From VXYL01 sp965203685 (GTDB taxonomy: Bacteria > Pseudomonadota > Gammaproteobacteria > Pseudomonadales > Azotimanducaceae), in NCBI GenBank assembly GCA_965203685.1, contig OZ241908.1, positions 2,728,001 through 2,792,000 of the forward strand: a stretch of DNA of 64,000 nucleotides. The letters run 5' to 3'. Positions 35,375 to 44,348 of this stretch are shown one piece after another; the first letter of the stretch is position 1; every line of letters starts with the position of its first letter. The notes beneath the pieces are model-generated. The model was not told where the DNA came from. It saw nothing but the letters and a program-made list of their open reading frames with translations, and made no database searches. The translations under genes and the position numbers were made by a program.

Positions 35375-35803
35375 ATGAGCGAGATGTCCGATGGAGTCCG
35401 CCCGCTTCCGGAAGACCCCGAGAAGCTGTACGCCGAAGTACTGGCAAGAGCCCGCGCAAACCCCGAAGACCCGGAGAAGTTCCTCGCTGAAGTGGTGGAG
35501 AGATTCGGTGCGGTGACCGAGGCGGTAAATGAAAGGTTGGCGCGCGTCCAAGCTGTTTCCCGCTTCACCGAGAAGATTGCCACGGCGCTGCCTGCACGGA
35601 CCATGCCTGAGACCGAAGCCATCTTGGTCGGCCCCTGCACGCGGGAGGAAAAGCTGACCCGATTGCAGGGAATGTTCCGCAATACGCTTCGGGAGATGCA
35701 GGAGGACGAGCAGCAGCCCCTGGAGTACCGGGAGGCTGCCGCCATGCTGGCAGAGCGCATGGAGGAGCGTTGGGCGCAACGGCCGAAGGGATCGGATCGG
35801 TAG
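35375..35803 (+). CDS. hypothetical acidic-helical protein
   Basis: A 142-residue protein with two related N-terminal segments, each starting P-E-D-P-E-K and continuing as a charged amphipathic helix (residues about 12-28 and 30-46). The rest is also predicted helical and highly charged, with no signal or membrane segment. I do not recognise a family. The ATG at 35375 follows AGGG. The 210 bp upstream hold no gene, only a GC-rich stretch with short inverted repeats. Confidence 0.55.
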   Translation: MSEMSDGVRPLPEDPEKLYAEVLARARANPEDPEKFLAEVVERFGAVTEAVNERLARVQAVSRFTEKIATALPARTMPETEAILVGPCTREEKLTRLQGMFRNTLREMQEDEQQPLEYREAAAMLAERMEERWAQRPKGSDR

Positions 35804-35843
35804 TGGGTCCGTTTGGATTGCCGCCATAGCGCGACTACCCTTC

Positions 35844-36101
35844 TCACAGGGCTCGGAAAGGCGGAATCGCGATCCTGCAATTGAATTGGTCAAAATGGTC
35901 CGTTGGACCCCGTGCCAAACTCATCACCGCGATCAACCGGCCGGATCCGGTGAACAACGGCCACCTGCCCACCCGGTCTCCCAGCAACCCCTCGAACACC
36001 GACCATTGGCCGGGCTTTCCGGCGGCTCGCCGCAGCTCAGCACGACCAGACACTAGGTCGACGAGTGCATCCTCACGGATTGAACCGACTACACGCGACA
36101 T
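35844..36101 (-). CDS. possible small gene downstream of the hipA-like gene
   Basis: An 85-residue open frame starting inside the 3' end of the hipA-like gene (29-bp overlap) on the same strand. Its sequence is not obviously low complexity, but it has no recognisable motif and does not look like the helix-turn-helix HipB antitoxin. It is listed because toxin genes are often followed by coupled small genes; it may be chance. Confidence 0.25.
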   Translation of the reverse strand: MSRVVGSIREDALVDLVSGRAELRRAAGKPGQWSVFEGLLGDRVGRWPLFTGSGRLIAVMSLARGPTDHFDQFNCRIAIPPFRAL

Positions 36102-37371
36102 CGGCTTCGGACTCGGTCACCCCGGCCTGTTCCGCGAATTCCGGCCATCCGGCAACGGCGTCCGCCACCTCGTCCGCACACTGCCGAAGCCAAGGCTTGC
36201 TCAAACCGAACATCCTCCCCATGCGTGACACCTGGCTTGGCCTCGGCGGCCTAGGTTCGTATCCCAAGCCAGCGGCGTGGTACTCGCCGATGGCTAGGCT
36301 CGGCACGAGGTCGTAGGCCGGTGCCAAGCGGTAACCAGGGACACGATGAATGAAGCTGAAGTTGCGCGCGTGGTCATCGGTGTTGTTGATCGCGCGGTTG
36401 AAGAGCGCGAGTCGCGCCAGTTGTTCGAGATCGGCCTTGATCGCGACCGAGTAGCGGCGCAACAGGTCCGCGACATCGTCGTAGCGAAAGGGCAACCCGG
36501 AGTCGCGTTGTGTCCCCTCTTCCTTGAGTAGCGCATTGACGGTGATGAGGTGGTACCTAGCTCCATCTTCGGCGATGTCGAAGCGTTCGAGCAGGAGGGC
36601 TTCCCTCCCGTTGACCTGTTCGACAACGTGGCCACGGGAAACCGAGAGCCCTGCGGCGCGGGCCATGTTCAAGCAGGCGAGTTCGACCCGCGCATTGTTG
36701 TAAGGGTCGCCGGACAGGCGGTTGAACTTCGCGATGTAGTGTCGCCGACCGTCCGTCAGCAGCGCCTTGGGGCGAGCGCCGCCGACGCCGCTCCCGGCGT
36801 TGGCCAAACGGGCGATGCCGCAATCGTCCCGGTCTGGCTCCGGCACCCTAGCGTCGACATGAACGGCGGTCCGCTCCGCTAGATGAAGCGACTCTACGGG
36901 CGCACCGAGGGAGTACTTCGGCCGCACTCCCGGCAACGTGAGAGACAGTCCGCCGATGTGGCTTCGGTCTTGCGCCAAGGTCAGCAAGTCGATGACGCTG
37001 TTGACGTTCAGGCGCCGCGCATCGCGATCTCGGGCGAGCGTTGCCAGCACCTTGCGGCCCCACGCATCCGGGAGGTGGTCGTCGATCGCTCCAGGCACAC
37101 CGCCTTGGCACACGAACTGGCGCTCGCCCGGTCCGAGACCAAGCTGGCCGGGGTCTAACGGAAAAGCCGCCGGCTCGCCGAGGTAGTCGGCGGTGTATCG
37201 GAAGCCGACGCGCCGGACGATGCCGGCGTCCTCCTCCACGACGCAATCCCCGGCGTGGATCCGCCGACCGCCCGGAAGCTCGACGTGAACGTCAAAGGCT
37301 ATTTTCAAGGTCTCGACCTTCTCATGCTCATGCGATCGGAAACCACAACAGGCGGCGTTTAGGCTAGGCAA
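36073..37371 (-). CDS. HipA family serine/threonine kinase-like protein
   Basis: A 432-residue HipA-type protein with HipA N-terminal and C-terminal kinase domains. The conserved block F-N-R-A-I-N-N-T-D-D-H-A-R-N is near residue 335, followed by A-Y-D-L-V-P-S near 367; these hold the catalytic Asp and metal-binding Asn. Earlier, R-P-K-A-L-L near 205 and Y-I-A-K-F-N near 218 supply the ATP lysine. HipA toxins phosphorylate glutamyl-tRNA synthetase or other targets. No HipB-like gene is next to it on either side. A TTG at 37308 after AGAAGG is an alternative start. Confidence 0.85.
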   Translation of the reverse strand: MPSLNAACCGFRSHEHEKVETLKIAFDVHVELPGGRRIHAGDCVVEEDAGIVRRVGFRYTADYLGEPAAFPLDPGQLGLGPGERQFVCQGGVPGAIDDHLPDAWGRKVLATLARDRDARRLNVNSVIDLLTLAQDRSHIGGLSLTLPGVRPKYSLGAPVESLHLAERTAVHVDARVPEPDRDDCGIARLANAGSGVGGARPKALLTDGRRHYIAKFNRLSGDPYNNARVELACLNMARAAGLSVSRGHVVEQVNGREALLLERFDIAEDGARYHLITVNALLKEEGTQRDSGLPFRYDDVADLLRRYSVAIKADLEQLARLALFNRAINNTDDHARNFSFIHRVPGYRLAPAYDLVPSLAIGEYHAAGLGYEPRPPRPSQVSRMGRMFGLSKPWLRQCADEVADAVAGWPEFAEQAGVTESEADVACSRFNP

Positions 37372-38183
37372 GCCAACGCCGCCTTATGCACCCCCGGATC
37401 ACCCGAGGCAAGCACGTCCCCTCCCATTGCCGGGTTGCCACCTCGCCAGTCGGTGATCATGCCGCCGGCGCCTTCCACGACCGGTATCAGCGCCTGCACG
37501 TCGTAGGGCTTGAGCCGCGTCTCGAGAACGAGGTCGGCCTGCCCCATCGCCAACATCGCATACAGGTAGCAGTCCGTTCCGTAGCGCATGCCGCGAACGG
37601 CTCCCTCGATGGTTCCGAGCGCTTCCCGCTCCCGCGCTGTGCGGAACATGTCCGGCGTGGTCGTACCAGCCAACGCAGTACCGAGACTAGGACATGGACG
37701 AGTGACGAGAGGGCGACTTTCGCCGCCGCAAATGAACACCGCACGGGATCCGTCACCGGCGAACGTCTCGTCGAGCACCGGTTGCCGAATGACGCCGACG
37801 ACCGGACGCTGGCCGTCGAAAAGAGCCACCAACGTCCCCCAGTGCAGCAGTCCCATGACGAAGCCGCGCGTGCCATCGATGGGATCGAGAACCCACGTCA
37901 GGCCGTTGCCCGCTTGGTGGCCAAACTCCTCGCCGAGAATGCCGTGTGCGGGGTAGCGTTCCCGAATGGCCTTGCGCATCGTCTGCTCGGCGGCACGGTC
38001 GGCCTCGGTCACCGGGTCGTAGTGCGGTCCGGCCTCCTTGCTCTCGACCACCAGCGGCCGCCGGAACTGCGGCAGGATCGCCTCCCCCGCTGTCCTGGCC
38101 AGCCCGATGGCGAAGTCTAAGTACTCTGCGCGCTCGTCGGCGCTCACAGGATGCGGTTCGGCGGACTCGATGGACAAGGACAC
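37359..38183 (-). CDS. inositol monophosphatase family, histidinol-phosphatase-like
   Basis: A 274-residue FIG/IMPase-fold phosphatase. Metal-site motifs are D-P-V-T-E-A-D near residue 56, G-E-E-F near 84, D-P-I-D-G-T-R-G-F near 99 and the late Y-D-V-Q-A-L-I-P-V-V-E-G-A-G-G near 225. The D-G-T-R-G-F form and P-V-V-E-G-A-G-G are typical of HisN-type histidinol-phosphate phosphatases. It would close histidine synthesis, but no other his gene is nearby. The stop overlaps the hipA-like start region. Confidence 0.85.
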   Translation of the reverse strand: MSLSIESAEPHPVSADERAEYLDFAIGLARTAGEAILPQFRRPLVVESKEAGPHYDPVTEADRAAEQTMRKAIRERYPAHGILGEEFGHQAGNGLTWVLDPIDGTRGFVMGLLHWGTLVALFDGQRPVVGVIRQPVLDETFAGDGSRAVFICGGESRPLVTRPCPSLGTALAGTTTPDMFRTAREREALGTIEGAVRGMRYGTDCYLYAMLAMGQADLVLETRLKPYDVQALIPVVEGAGGMITDWRGGNPAMGGDVLASGDPGVHKAALACLA

Positions 38184-38246
38184 GGTGGCGTTGCCATAGG
38201 CCGGGCGGGACGCGCATTGTAAAGCGCTCCCGGCCTTGCGCTCCGG

Positions 38247-38960
38247 TCACGTCAGGGCGTCGATCCAGAACAATGCGCCGACGTGATCGTCGAGGACGAA
38301 CACGGCACCACGGCCACCGTCGATGATCGCGTTCTCTCGGTTGCGGCCGACGTAGGTCGCGGTGAAACCCCGATCCTCCGCCAGCCAACGGATCTCCACT
38401 TCCCGGAAACCGACCATCAAGCCAACGATCGGATTGACAGCCTTGAAGACAGCCTCCTTGGCACTGAAATTCGCTGTGTAGGCGGTGGGCGGGCACGAGC
38501 CGCTTGCCCCTCGTAGAGACAGCTCCTGGCACCAATCCCGCTCGTTCGGTGACATGACCGTCTCGGCGATGTCCTCGGTTACCCGGCCGGCCATTTCCAA
38601 GTCGACACCCATGCCAGCCAAGCCCGAACGAACCCCGACAACCGCGATGGCATAGCGCCGGGAGTGCGTGATGCTGCCGACCACCCCGTCCGGCCAGAGG
38701 GGGCGACGGGAAGCATGTGTCGGAATGGACGAAACCCCCACGCCGAGTTCCACCAGAGCGCGCTTGGCCAGGTAACGACCCGTCGAGTAGGCGAACTGTC
38801 GCGACTCAACGGCGCGCCCGATGTGTCCGCGCTCGTCCGCCGACAGCCCGGAACGATGATCCTGCACGCGCCCAACGGCGGCATGGCACGCCCCGGCCGA
38901 CAAAAGCGTGCAGTCGACGACGCCGTCAAGTCCTTCAAGGGCCACGGCAAGGCGCTTCAT
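38247..38960 (-). CDS. 4'-phosphopantetheinyl transferase (EntD/Sfp superfamily)
   Basis: A 237-residue PPTase. The magnesium-binding G-V-D-L-E is near residue 120 and F-S-A-K-E-A-V-F-K near 165; an upstream S-I-T-H-S motif near 98 and an R-Q-F-A-x-x-R-type segment match the EntD branch. It loads phosphopantetheine on carrier proteins of fatty acid, polyketide or peptide synthesis. The start overlaps the stop of the metallophosphoesterase as ATGA, so the two are cotranscribed. No synthase is visible in the window. Confidence 0.88.
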   Translation of the reverse strand: MKRLAVALEGLDGVVDCTLLSAGACHAAVGRVQDHRSGLSADERGHIGRAVESRQFAYSTGRYLAKRALVELGVGVSSIPTHASRRPLWPDGVVGSITHSRRYAIAVVGVRSGLAGMGVDLEMAGRVTEDIAETVMSPNERDWCQELSLRGASGSCPPTAYTANFSAKEAVFKAVNPIVGLMVGFREVEIRWLAEDRGFTATYVGRNRENAIIDGGRGAVFVLDDHVGALFWIDALT

Positions 38961-39730
38961 GGGGCGGATCCGTCGTCGTCGTAGATCGAGATTAGCGCCT
39001 TGCGGCTGATCCCCGTCTCCGATGGATACCCGTAGGCGTTGTTGACGTACTCGACGCCGTCGATCCGGCACCGCTGGTTGACGTGGCTGTGGCCGTAGGC
39101 GTGGATATCCGGACCTAGGCGACTCACCTGGCGCCCCAACCGCCGGCTTCCGAGGATCGGATACAGGTACTGCTGGCGTACGGGAATGTGGTCCGGCATG
39201 ACGTCGATCCGCGGCAGGAAGTGGGAGAACGAGATGACGAACCGGTCGGGATCAGGCGCGCACGTCGGGTTCATCGCCAGAAAGCGTTCGGTGATTGATG
39301 CCGCACTCTCCCCGCGTGGCCAAACGCAGGCATGGAAGTCCGCCCAAGACCCGGTCAACAGGTCTCCCGGCGCGCCGAATGAATAGTCGTACCACGCAAA
39401 CAGCGGCACGATTCGGAGCCGGTCGGATTGCCAGGGTCGCGTCGACGCCCCGCAGTCCTCGGCAATGGCCAGCACCGCGTCGAACTTTGCCAGCGAGTCC
39501 GCGGTTTGGCAGCGGCGCACCCAGAGTTCGTGGTTCCCTGGGACGAAGAAGACGCGACCGAACTTGCGCACCAACGCCTGCAGGGCGCGTTCTAGTAGGC
39601 GCGGCAGGTCGGAGACATCGCCCGCCAGGAGCAGCACGTCGTCGCGATAGTCAGAGTTGGACAGGCTCGCAAGCCAATCCAGGTTGCCGGCGTAATCGAC
39701 ATGGATGTCAGAAAGCAGGTAAACGCGCAC
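38957..39730 (-). CDS. metallophosphoesterase
   Basis: A 257-residue calcineurin-like phosphoesterase. The metal motifs are complete: L-S-D-I-H near residue 5, G-D-V-S-D near 35, G-N-H-E near 64, F-S-H-F-L-P near 170 and Y-G-H-S-H near 220. The GTG at 39730, six bases after GGAG, places the first motif at the N-terminus as usual; a longer ATG start lacks conserved sequence. Coupled to the PPTase gene downstream. Confidence 0.88.
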   Translation of the reverse strand: MRVYLLSDIHVDYAGNLDWLASLSNSDYRDDVLLLAGDVSDLPRLLERALQALVRKFGRVFFVPGNHELWVRRCQTADSLAKFDAVLAIAEDCGASTRPWQSDRLRIVPLFAWYDYSFGAPGDLLTGSWADFHACVWPRGESAASITERFLAMNPTCAPDPDRFVISFSHFLPRIDVMPDHIPVRQQYLYPILGSRRLGRQVSRLGPDIHAYGHSHVNQRCRIDGVEYVNNAYGYPSETGISRKALISIYDDDGSAP

Positions 39731-39806
39731 GCTGTCTCCGGCGGCGCTGCGCAACGCAAGTCGGCAGACGTTACAGTGTGGCTGTCGCGTAGACCAGCTT
39801 CTCGCC

Positions 39807-41636
39807 ATGCGCAACGCACGCTCGACGGCCCTAACGCTCGCCCTGGCCACGCAGTTCGCCGCAGGCCCTGCTCCGGCGGCTGCCACCTATCCCGACAACG
39901 TCTACTGGGGCGATACGCACGTCCACACTTACCTTTCCGGCGACGCCTTCGGAATGGGCACCCGGCTGACGCCCGACGAGGCCTACCGCTTCGCCAAGGG
40001 GCAGTCGGTCACCGCCACCGGCGGTACCGAGGCGCGTCTGCGTCAACCCTTGGATTTCCTACTAATCGCCGATCACGCCGAAAACCTCGGCGCCTTGCCC
40101 GCGCTGACCGGTGGCGACGAGCGCCTCTTGACCACGGACGACAGCAAACGGTGGACGGACTTCTTTGCGTCCGTACCGACCCTTACCCGGGTTCTCGGCG
40201 CGGCCAGTCTCGATGCCCACAAAGCAGGAACCGAGACGCTCCTGGCCGGCAAGGGCGCCTGGAACGTCGACTTCGGCATCGACGACGACTTCCGCCGGGA
40301 GGTGTGGCACGAGGTGATCGACGCTGCCGAGCGGCACAACGAGCCGGGCACCTTCACGACCTTTGCCGGGTACGAGTATTCGAGCACGGACCCGGCCATG
40401 CTGCACCGCAACGTCCTCTTCGTCGGCGGCCCCGAGCACACGCGCCGTACCTTGCCGTTCTCGAAATACGACAGCGCCAATCCCGAGGATCTCTGGACCC
40501 ACCTCGATGCCTACGAGAAGCTCACCGGCAGCGAGGTCATTTCCATTCCGCACAACAGCAACTTGAGCCGTGGACAGATGTTCGCCCCCTGGACCTATGC
40601 TGGCGATCCGCTGACGTCCGCTTACGCGACCGTGCGAGCGGCCCGTGAGCCCGTGGTCGAGGTCACGCAGATCAAGGGTGACAGCGAGACGCACCCATTG
40701 GTCTCACCAGCGGACGAATTCGCAGATCACGAGACCTGGGGGCATGCACCGGGCAAGCCGGTCGAAGCCGACGCGTCGGTGGCGCAGTCCTACGCCCGGG
40801 GAGCGCTAAAGCTCGGACTCGCGCAGCAGGCAACGCTCGGCGTCAATCCGTTCAAGTTCGGCATGATCGGCAGCACGGACTCCCACAACGGTCTGGCGGC
40901 GGTCGCCGAGGACAACTTCTGGGGCAAGATGGCCAGCAACGAACCGGGACCGTACCGCGCGCTAATGGCGGCAACCTTCAGCGGCTCTGGTTACGCGGCA
41001 GTTTGGGCGGAGGCAAACACCCGGGAGGCGGTGTTCGCGGCATTCAAGCGCCGCGAGGTCTACGCCAGCACGGGGCCGCGAATCACGCTGAGGTTCTTCG
41101 GGGGTTGGGACTACAAGGTGGCCGAAGCCGCGGATCCCGACCTTGCCGCCGTTGGTTACGCCAAGGGTGTCCCCATGGGCGCTGACCTTCCCCCTGCACC
41201 GCACGGCGCGGTCCCGACGTTCCTGGTCGGGGCCTTCAAGGACCCCAACGGCGCCAACCTTGATCGCCTTCAAGTCGTCAAGGGCTGGCGCGACCGGCAC
41301 GGCGGCTTGCACGAGCAGGTGTACGACGTTGCCTGGTCCGGCGAGCGCAAGGTCGGCGGCGACGGTCGACTCGAGCCCGTCGCGTCCACGGTGGACGAGG
41401 CCCGGGCGACCTACGCCAACACGGTCGGTGCCGCCGAACTCGCAACGAGGTGGGTCGATCGGGACTTCGACCCCGAGGCCCCAGCTTTCTACTACGTGCG
41501 GGTCATCGAGATACCCACGCCGCGCTGGACGACCTACGACGCGGCTCGCTACGGCATCGACGCACTCCCCGCCGAGACGCCTGTCGAGATCCAGGAACGG
41601 GCCTACTCGTCCCCGATCTGGTACACGCCCCCTTAA
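39807..41636 (+). CDS. DUF3604 domain protein, exported
   Basis: A 609-residue DUF3604 protein. A signal peptide (residues 1-26, ending A-A-A) precedes the PHP-like motif W-G-D-T-H-V-H-T near 34 and L-I-A-D-H-A-E near 89. Later metal-type motifs include a G-S-T-D-S-H block near 353. The family is periplasmic and uncharacterised, probably metal-dependent hydrolases, and is common in marine Gammaproteobacteria. It stands alone, followed by a tRNA on the other strand. Confidence 0.88.
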   Translation: MRNARSTALTLALATQFAAGPAPAAATYPDNVYWGDTHVHTYLSGDAFGMGTRLTPDEAYRFAKGQSVTATGGTEARLRQPLDFLLIADHAENLGALPALTGGDERLLTTDDSKRWTDFFASVPTLTRVLGAASLDAHKAGTETLLAGKGAWNVDFGIDDDFRREVWHEVIDAAERHNEPGTFTTFAGYEYSSTDPAMLHRNVLFVGGPEHTRRTLPFSKYDSANPEDLWTHLDAYEKLTGSEVISIPHNSNLSRGQMFAPWTYAGDPLTSAYATVRAAREPVVEVTQIKGDSETHPLVSPADEFADHETWGHAPGKPVEADASVAQSYARGALKLGLAQQATLGVNPFKFGMIGSTDSHNGLAAVAEDNFWGKMASNEPGPYRALMAATFSGSGYAAVWAEANTREAVFAAFKRREVYASTGPRITLRFFGGWDYKVAEAADPDLAAVGYAKGVPMGADLPPAPHGAVPTFLVGAFKDPNGANLDRLQVVKGWRDRHGGLHEQVYDVAWSGERKVGGDGRLEPVASTVDEARATYANTVGAAELATRWVDRDFDPEAPAFYYVRVIEIPTPRWTTYDAARYGIDALPAETPVEIQERAYSSPIWYTPP

Positions 41637-41647
41637 GAGCCAGGTTC

Positions 41648-41724
41648 TGGCGCCCCGACCAGGATTCGAACCTGGGACCTGCCGCTTAGGAGGCGGCCGC
41701 GCTATCCTGCTGTGCCACCGGGGC
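41648..41724 (-). tRNA. tRNA-Arg (anticodon CCU)
   Basis: On the minus strand the sequence folds as a complete tRNA: acceptor GCCCCGG paired with TCGGGGC, a D-arm, anticodon arm GCCGC-CTCCTAA-GCGGC with CCT at positions 34-36, and T-arm CCAGG-TTCGAAT-CCTGG. The discriminator is G and CCA is encoded at 41648-41650. It reads the rare AGG arginine codon. No integrase lies nearby. Confidence 0.95.
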
Positions 41725-41795
41725 GTCCGCCGAACCATACACGCCGGGCTGCATGGTTCCAACTTTGGGCAGGGCTCGGGCCCCCGCCGCAATGA

Positions 41796-42272
41796 CTATC
41801 CGCGCTGGTACGTCCCCACCAGGCGATTCATGCCGATGACGTGGGGTTCGATGCGTTCAAGCAACGTCCACAGGCCCAAGCCCGGCTCCAAGTCCAAGTT
41901 CGCGTCCAGCGCCAACACCCAGAAGAAGTAGTTGTGCACCCCGTGACCCTCCGGTGGCATCGGACCGCCGTAGCCCGGGCGACCGAAGTCGCTTACCCCC
42001 TGCGTGTGTTCCTCGGAGGCCTCGGCAAGCCCCGTGGCCTCGCCCGGGATGTTGTAGAGCACCCAATGCACGTAGCCATAGTGGCCGGGCGTGACCAACG
42101 GCGCGTCGGGATCATGGCAGACCACCGCGAACGATTGAGTCCCAGCCGGGGCGTCGGTCCAAGCCAGGGCCGGTGAGACATCCTCGGCCTCCCCCGTATG
42201 CCGCGCCGGGATGGCGCCGCCGGTCGCAAAAGCCGGGCTGGTGAGTTGCATCGATGAAAGCGCGAAACCCAT
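41796..42272 (-). CDS. YbhB/YbcL family Raf kinase inhibitor-like (PEBP) protein
   Basis: A 158-residue PEBP-fold protein. Conserved motifs are D-P-D-A-P near residue 54, W-V-L-Y-N-I-P near 73, and G-G-P-M-P-P-E-G-H-G-V-H-N-Y near 104, which form the ligand pocket. The bacterial family has no settled function. ATG 42272 follows AAGGAGA. It is divergent from the peroxiredoxin gene. Confidence 0.9.
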   Translation of the reverse strand: MGFALSSMQLTSPAFATGGAIPARHTGEAEDVSPALAWTDAPAGTQSFAVVCHDPDAPLVTPGHYGYVHWVLYNIPGEATGLAEASEEHTQGVSDFGRPGYGGPMPPEGHGVHNYFFWVLALDANLDLEPGLGLWTLLERIEPHVIGMNRLVGTYQRG

Positions 42273-42411
42273 GGGGCGAGTTCTCCTTGCTGCATTCGGT
42301 CAACGGCATTTGAGCCTACCACGCGGCGCGTCGTACACGTTTCGCATGTCGCATATCGTCACGCGGGGGCGTTACACTCCCACGCTGTCCACCGCAAACG
42401 AGGGAATCGCC

Positions 42412-43071
42412 ATGACCTTGCGCATCAACAGCGAAGTACCCGACTTCACCGCCCAGACAACCCAAGGCGAGATCGGCTTCCACGACTGGATCGGCGACGG
42501 CTGGGCCATCCTCTTCTCGCACCCCAAGGATTTCACGCCGGTGTGCACGACCGAACTCGGCTACATGGCGGGCCTGGCTGACGACTTCGCGGCCCGGAAC
42601 TGCAAGATCCTCGGCCTGTCGGTCGACCCGGTGACCAACCATGCGGAGTGGATGAAGGACATCGAGGAGACCCAGGGCAACGCCGTCACCTACCCGCTGA
42701 TCGGCGACCCGGAACTGAAGGTCGCCAAGCTCTTCGACATGCTTCCCGAGGACGCGGGCGATACGTCCGAGGGCCGCACGCCCGTCGACAACGCGACGGT
42801 GCGCTCGGTGTTCGTCATCGGGCCCGACAAGCGCATCAAGGCGATGCTCACCTACCCGATGAGCACGGGGCGCAACTTCGACGAAGTGCTGCGCCTGCTC
42901 GATAGCTGCCAACTCACGGCCGCGCACCAAGTGGCGACGCCGGTCAACTGGCAACACGGCGATGACGTGATCATCGTGCCGGCCGTCTCCGACGACGAGG
43001 CGAAGGCCAAGTACCCCGATGGCTGGCAATCGCCGAAGCCGTACATCCGCATCGTCCCCCAGCCAGAGTAA
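42412..43071 (+). CDS. 1-Cys peroxiredoxin (Prx6/AhpC-TSA family)
   Basis: A 219-residue peroxiredoxin of the 1-Cys (Prx6) type. The peroxidatic cysteine C45 lies in P-K-D-F-T-P-V-C-T-T-E, and the C-terminal domain has the Prx6 form with Y-P-M-S-T-G-R-N-F and T-P-V-N-W near 170-180. It reduces hydrogen peroxide or alkyl peroxides with an external thiol donor. ATG 42412 follows GAGGGA. An acyl-CoA dehydrogenase gene begins 11 bp downstream, probably by cotranscription. Confidence 0.93.
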   Translation: MTLRINSEVPDFTAQTTQGEIGFHDWIGDGWAILFSHPKDFTPVCTTELGYMAGLADDFAARNCKILGLSVDPVTNHAEWMKDIEETQGNAVTYPLIGDPELKVAKLFDMLPEDAGDTSEGRTPVDNATVRSVFVIGPDKRIKAMLTYPMSTGRNFDEVLRLLDSCQLTAAHQVATPVNWQHGDDVIIVPAVSDDEAKAKYPDGWQSPKPYIRIVPQPE

Positions 43072-43082
43072 GGCGATCGTCC

Positions 43083-44282
43083 ATGGACCTGGAATACAGC
43101 CCGGAGTATCGCGAGTTCCGTGACGAGGTACGCACGTTCCTCGACGAGAACAAGCACAAGGCCCCCAATCAGCAGCCCGAGATCCCCGGCCGCCCGAACT
43201 CGGCCAAGGAGTGGCAGCAACTGCTGATCGAGAACGGCTACGCCGCGCGCACCATCCCGCGGGAATACGGGGGCTACGGGGCCGAGCCCGACATCCTGAA
43301 GACGCGGATCATCGCCGAGGAGTTCGCGCGGGCACGCGTGCCACCCGGTCATTCCGGCGACAACCGGCTGGTCCCCACGGTCCTCGAACTCGGCACCGAG
43401 CAACAGAAGCAGTGGCTAGTGCCGCCCTCGGTGCGCGGCGAGATGTCGTGGTGCCAAGGCTACTCCGAACCCGGTTCCGGTTCCGACCTGGCCTCGCTGT
43501 CCACCAAGGCCGAACTCGACGGCGACGAGTGGGTGATCAACGGCCAGAAGATCTGGACCTCGGGTGCACAGAACGCCGGCATGATGTTCTGCCTCGTGCG
43601 CACCGAGCCCGACGCCCCGAAACACAACGGGATCAGCTACCTCGTCTTCTCCATGGACACGCCAGGGATCGACGTCCGGCCGCTGGTCACCATGACGGGC
43701 GACGCGTTCTTCAACGAGGTGTTCTTCACCGACGTGCGGGTGCCGGCAGATCAGATCATCGGCAAGCGCGGTGAAGGCTGGTTCGTGGCCAATACCACGT
43801 TGCGCTACGAGCGCGGCGGGCTCGGGGATCCGAACGAGGCGGAGAACCGCTTCAACCGGATCGTCGACATCATGCAGCGCGAGACCGTGGGCGGCGAACG
43901 CCTGATCGACAACCCGATCTACCGCGACCGGCTGCTCAAGTTGCAGGGCCAGATTCTCGCCATGAAGTTCAACGGCATGCGCGTGCTGTCGCACAACATC
44001 AAGGGCGAGGAACCGGGCCTGCCGCGCTGGATCGTCAAGCTGAACGGCTGCGAACTCAACCATCAGATGGCGGGGCTCGCGATCGACGTGCTCGGCGAGT
44101 TGGGCCTGCTCTACGATGGCAGCCCCTACTTGCGCGACGGCGGCTTCTGGCAAGCGCGCTACATGCTCGACCTCGGCCTCATCATCGGCGGTGGCACGGC
44201 GCAGATCCAGAAGAACATGATCGGGGAGCGTGCGCTGGGGTTGCCGAAGGAACCTAAGGTGGACCAAGCCAAGGCCGCCTAG
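43083..44282 (+). CDS. acyl-CoA dehydrogenase (large subunit type)
   Basis: A 399-residue acyl-CoA dehydrogenase. The signature S-W-C-Q-G-Y-S-E-P-G-S-G-S-D is near residue 125 and W-I-N-G-Q-K-I-W-T-S near 150. The C-terminus has I-I-G-G-G-T-A-Q-I-Q-K-N-M-I-G-E-R, where the usual E-G of the catalytic Glu block is G-G, as in partners of heteromeric dehydrogenases. The shorter dehydrogenase downstream suggests a two-subunit enzyme. Confidence 0.9.
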   Translation: MDLEYSPEYREFRDEVRTFLDENKHKAPNQQPEIPGRPNSAKEWQQLLIENGYAARTIPREYGGYGAEPDILKTRIIAEEFARARVPPGHSGDNRLVPTVLELGTEQQKQWLVPPSVRGEMSWCQGYSEPGSGSDLASLSTKAELDGDEWVINGQKIWTSGAQNAGMMFCLVRTEPDAPKHNGISYLVFSMDTPGIDVRPLVTMTGDAFFNEVFFTDVRVPADQIIGKRGEGWFVANTTLRYERGGLGDPNEAENRFNRIVDIMQRETVGGERLIDNPIYRDRLLKLQGQILAMKFNGMRVLSHNIKGEEPGLPRWIVKLNGCELNHQMAGLAIDVLGELGLLYDGSPYLRDGGFWQARYMLDLGLIIGGGTAQIQKNMIGERALGLPKEPKVDQAKAA

Positions 44283-44348
44283 CAAACATTCGCAATATGC
44301 ACGCCATTGGGCGTTAGACGGCGGACACAGGGGACACAGGGAAACAGG

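Noticed and set aside
35182..35893. Long minus-strand frames opposite the 142-residue gene
   Set aside because: They are antisense to a better-supported frame with a ribosome site and show shadow-like Ser/Arg and Gly/Arg composition.
41648..41724. tRNA-Arg as an integration site of a mobile element
   Set aside because: No integrase, direct repeat of the tRNA 3' end or foreign-looking gene block was found next to it.
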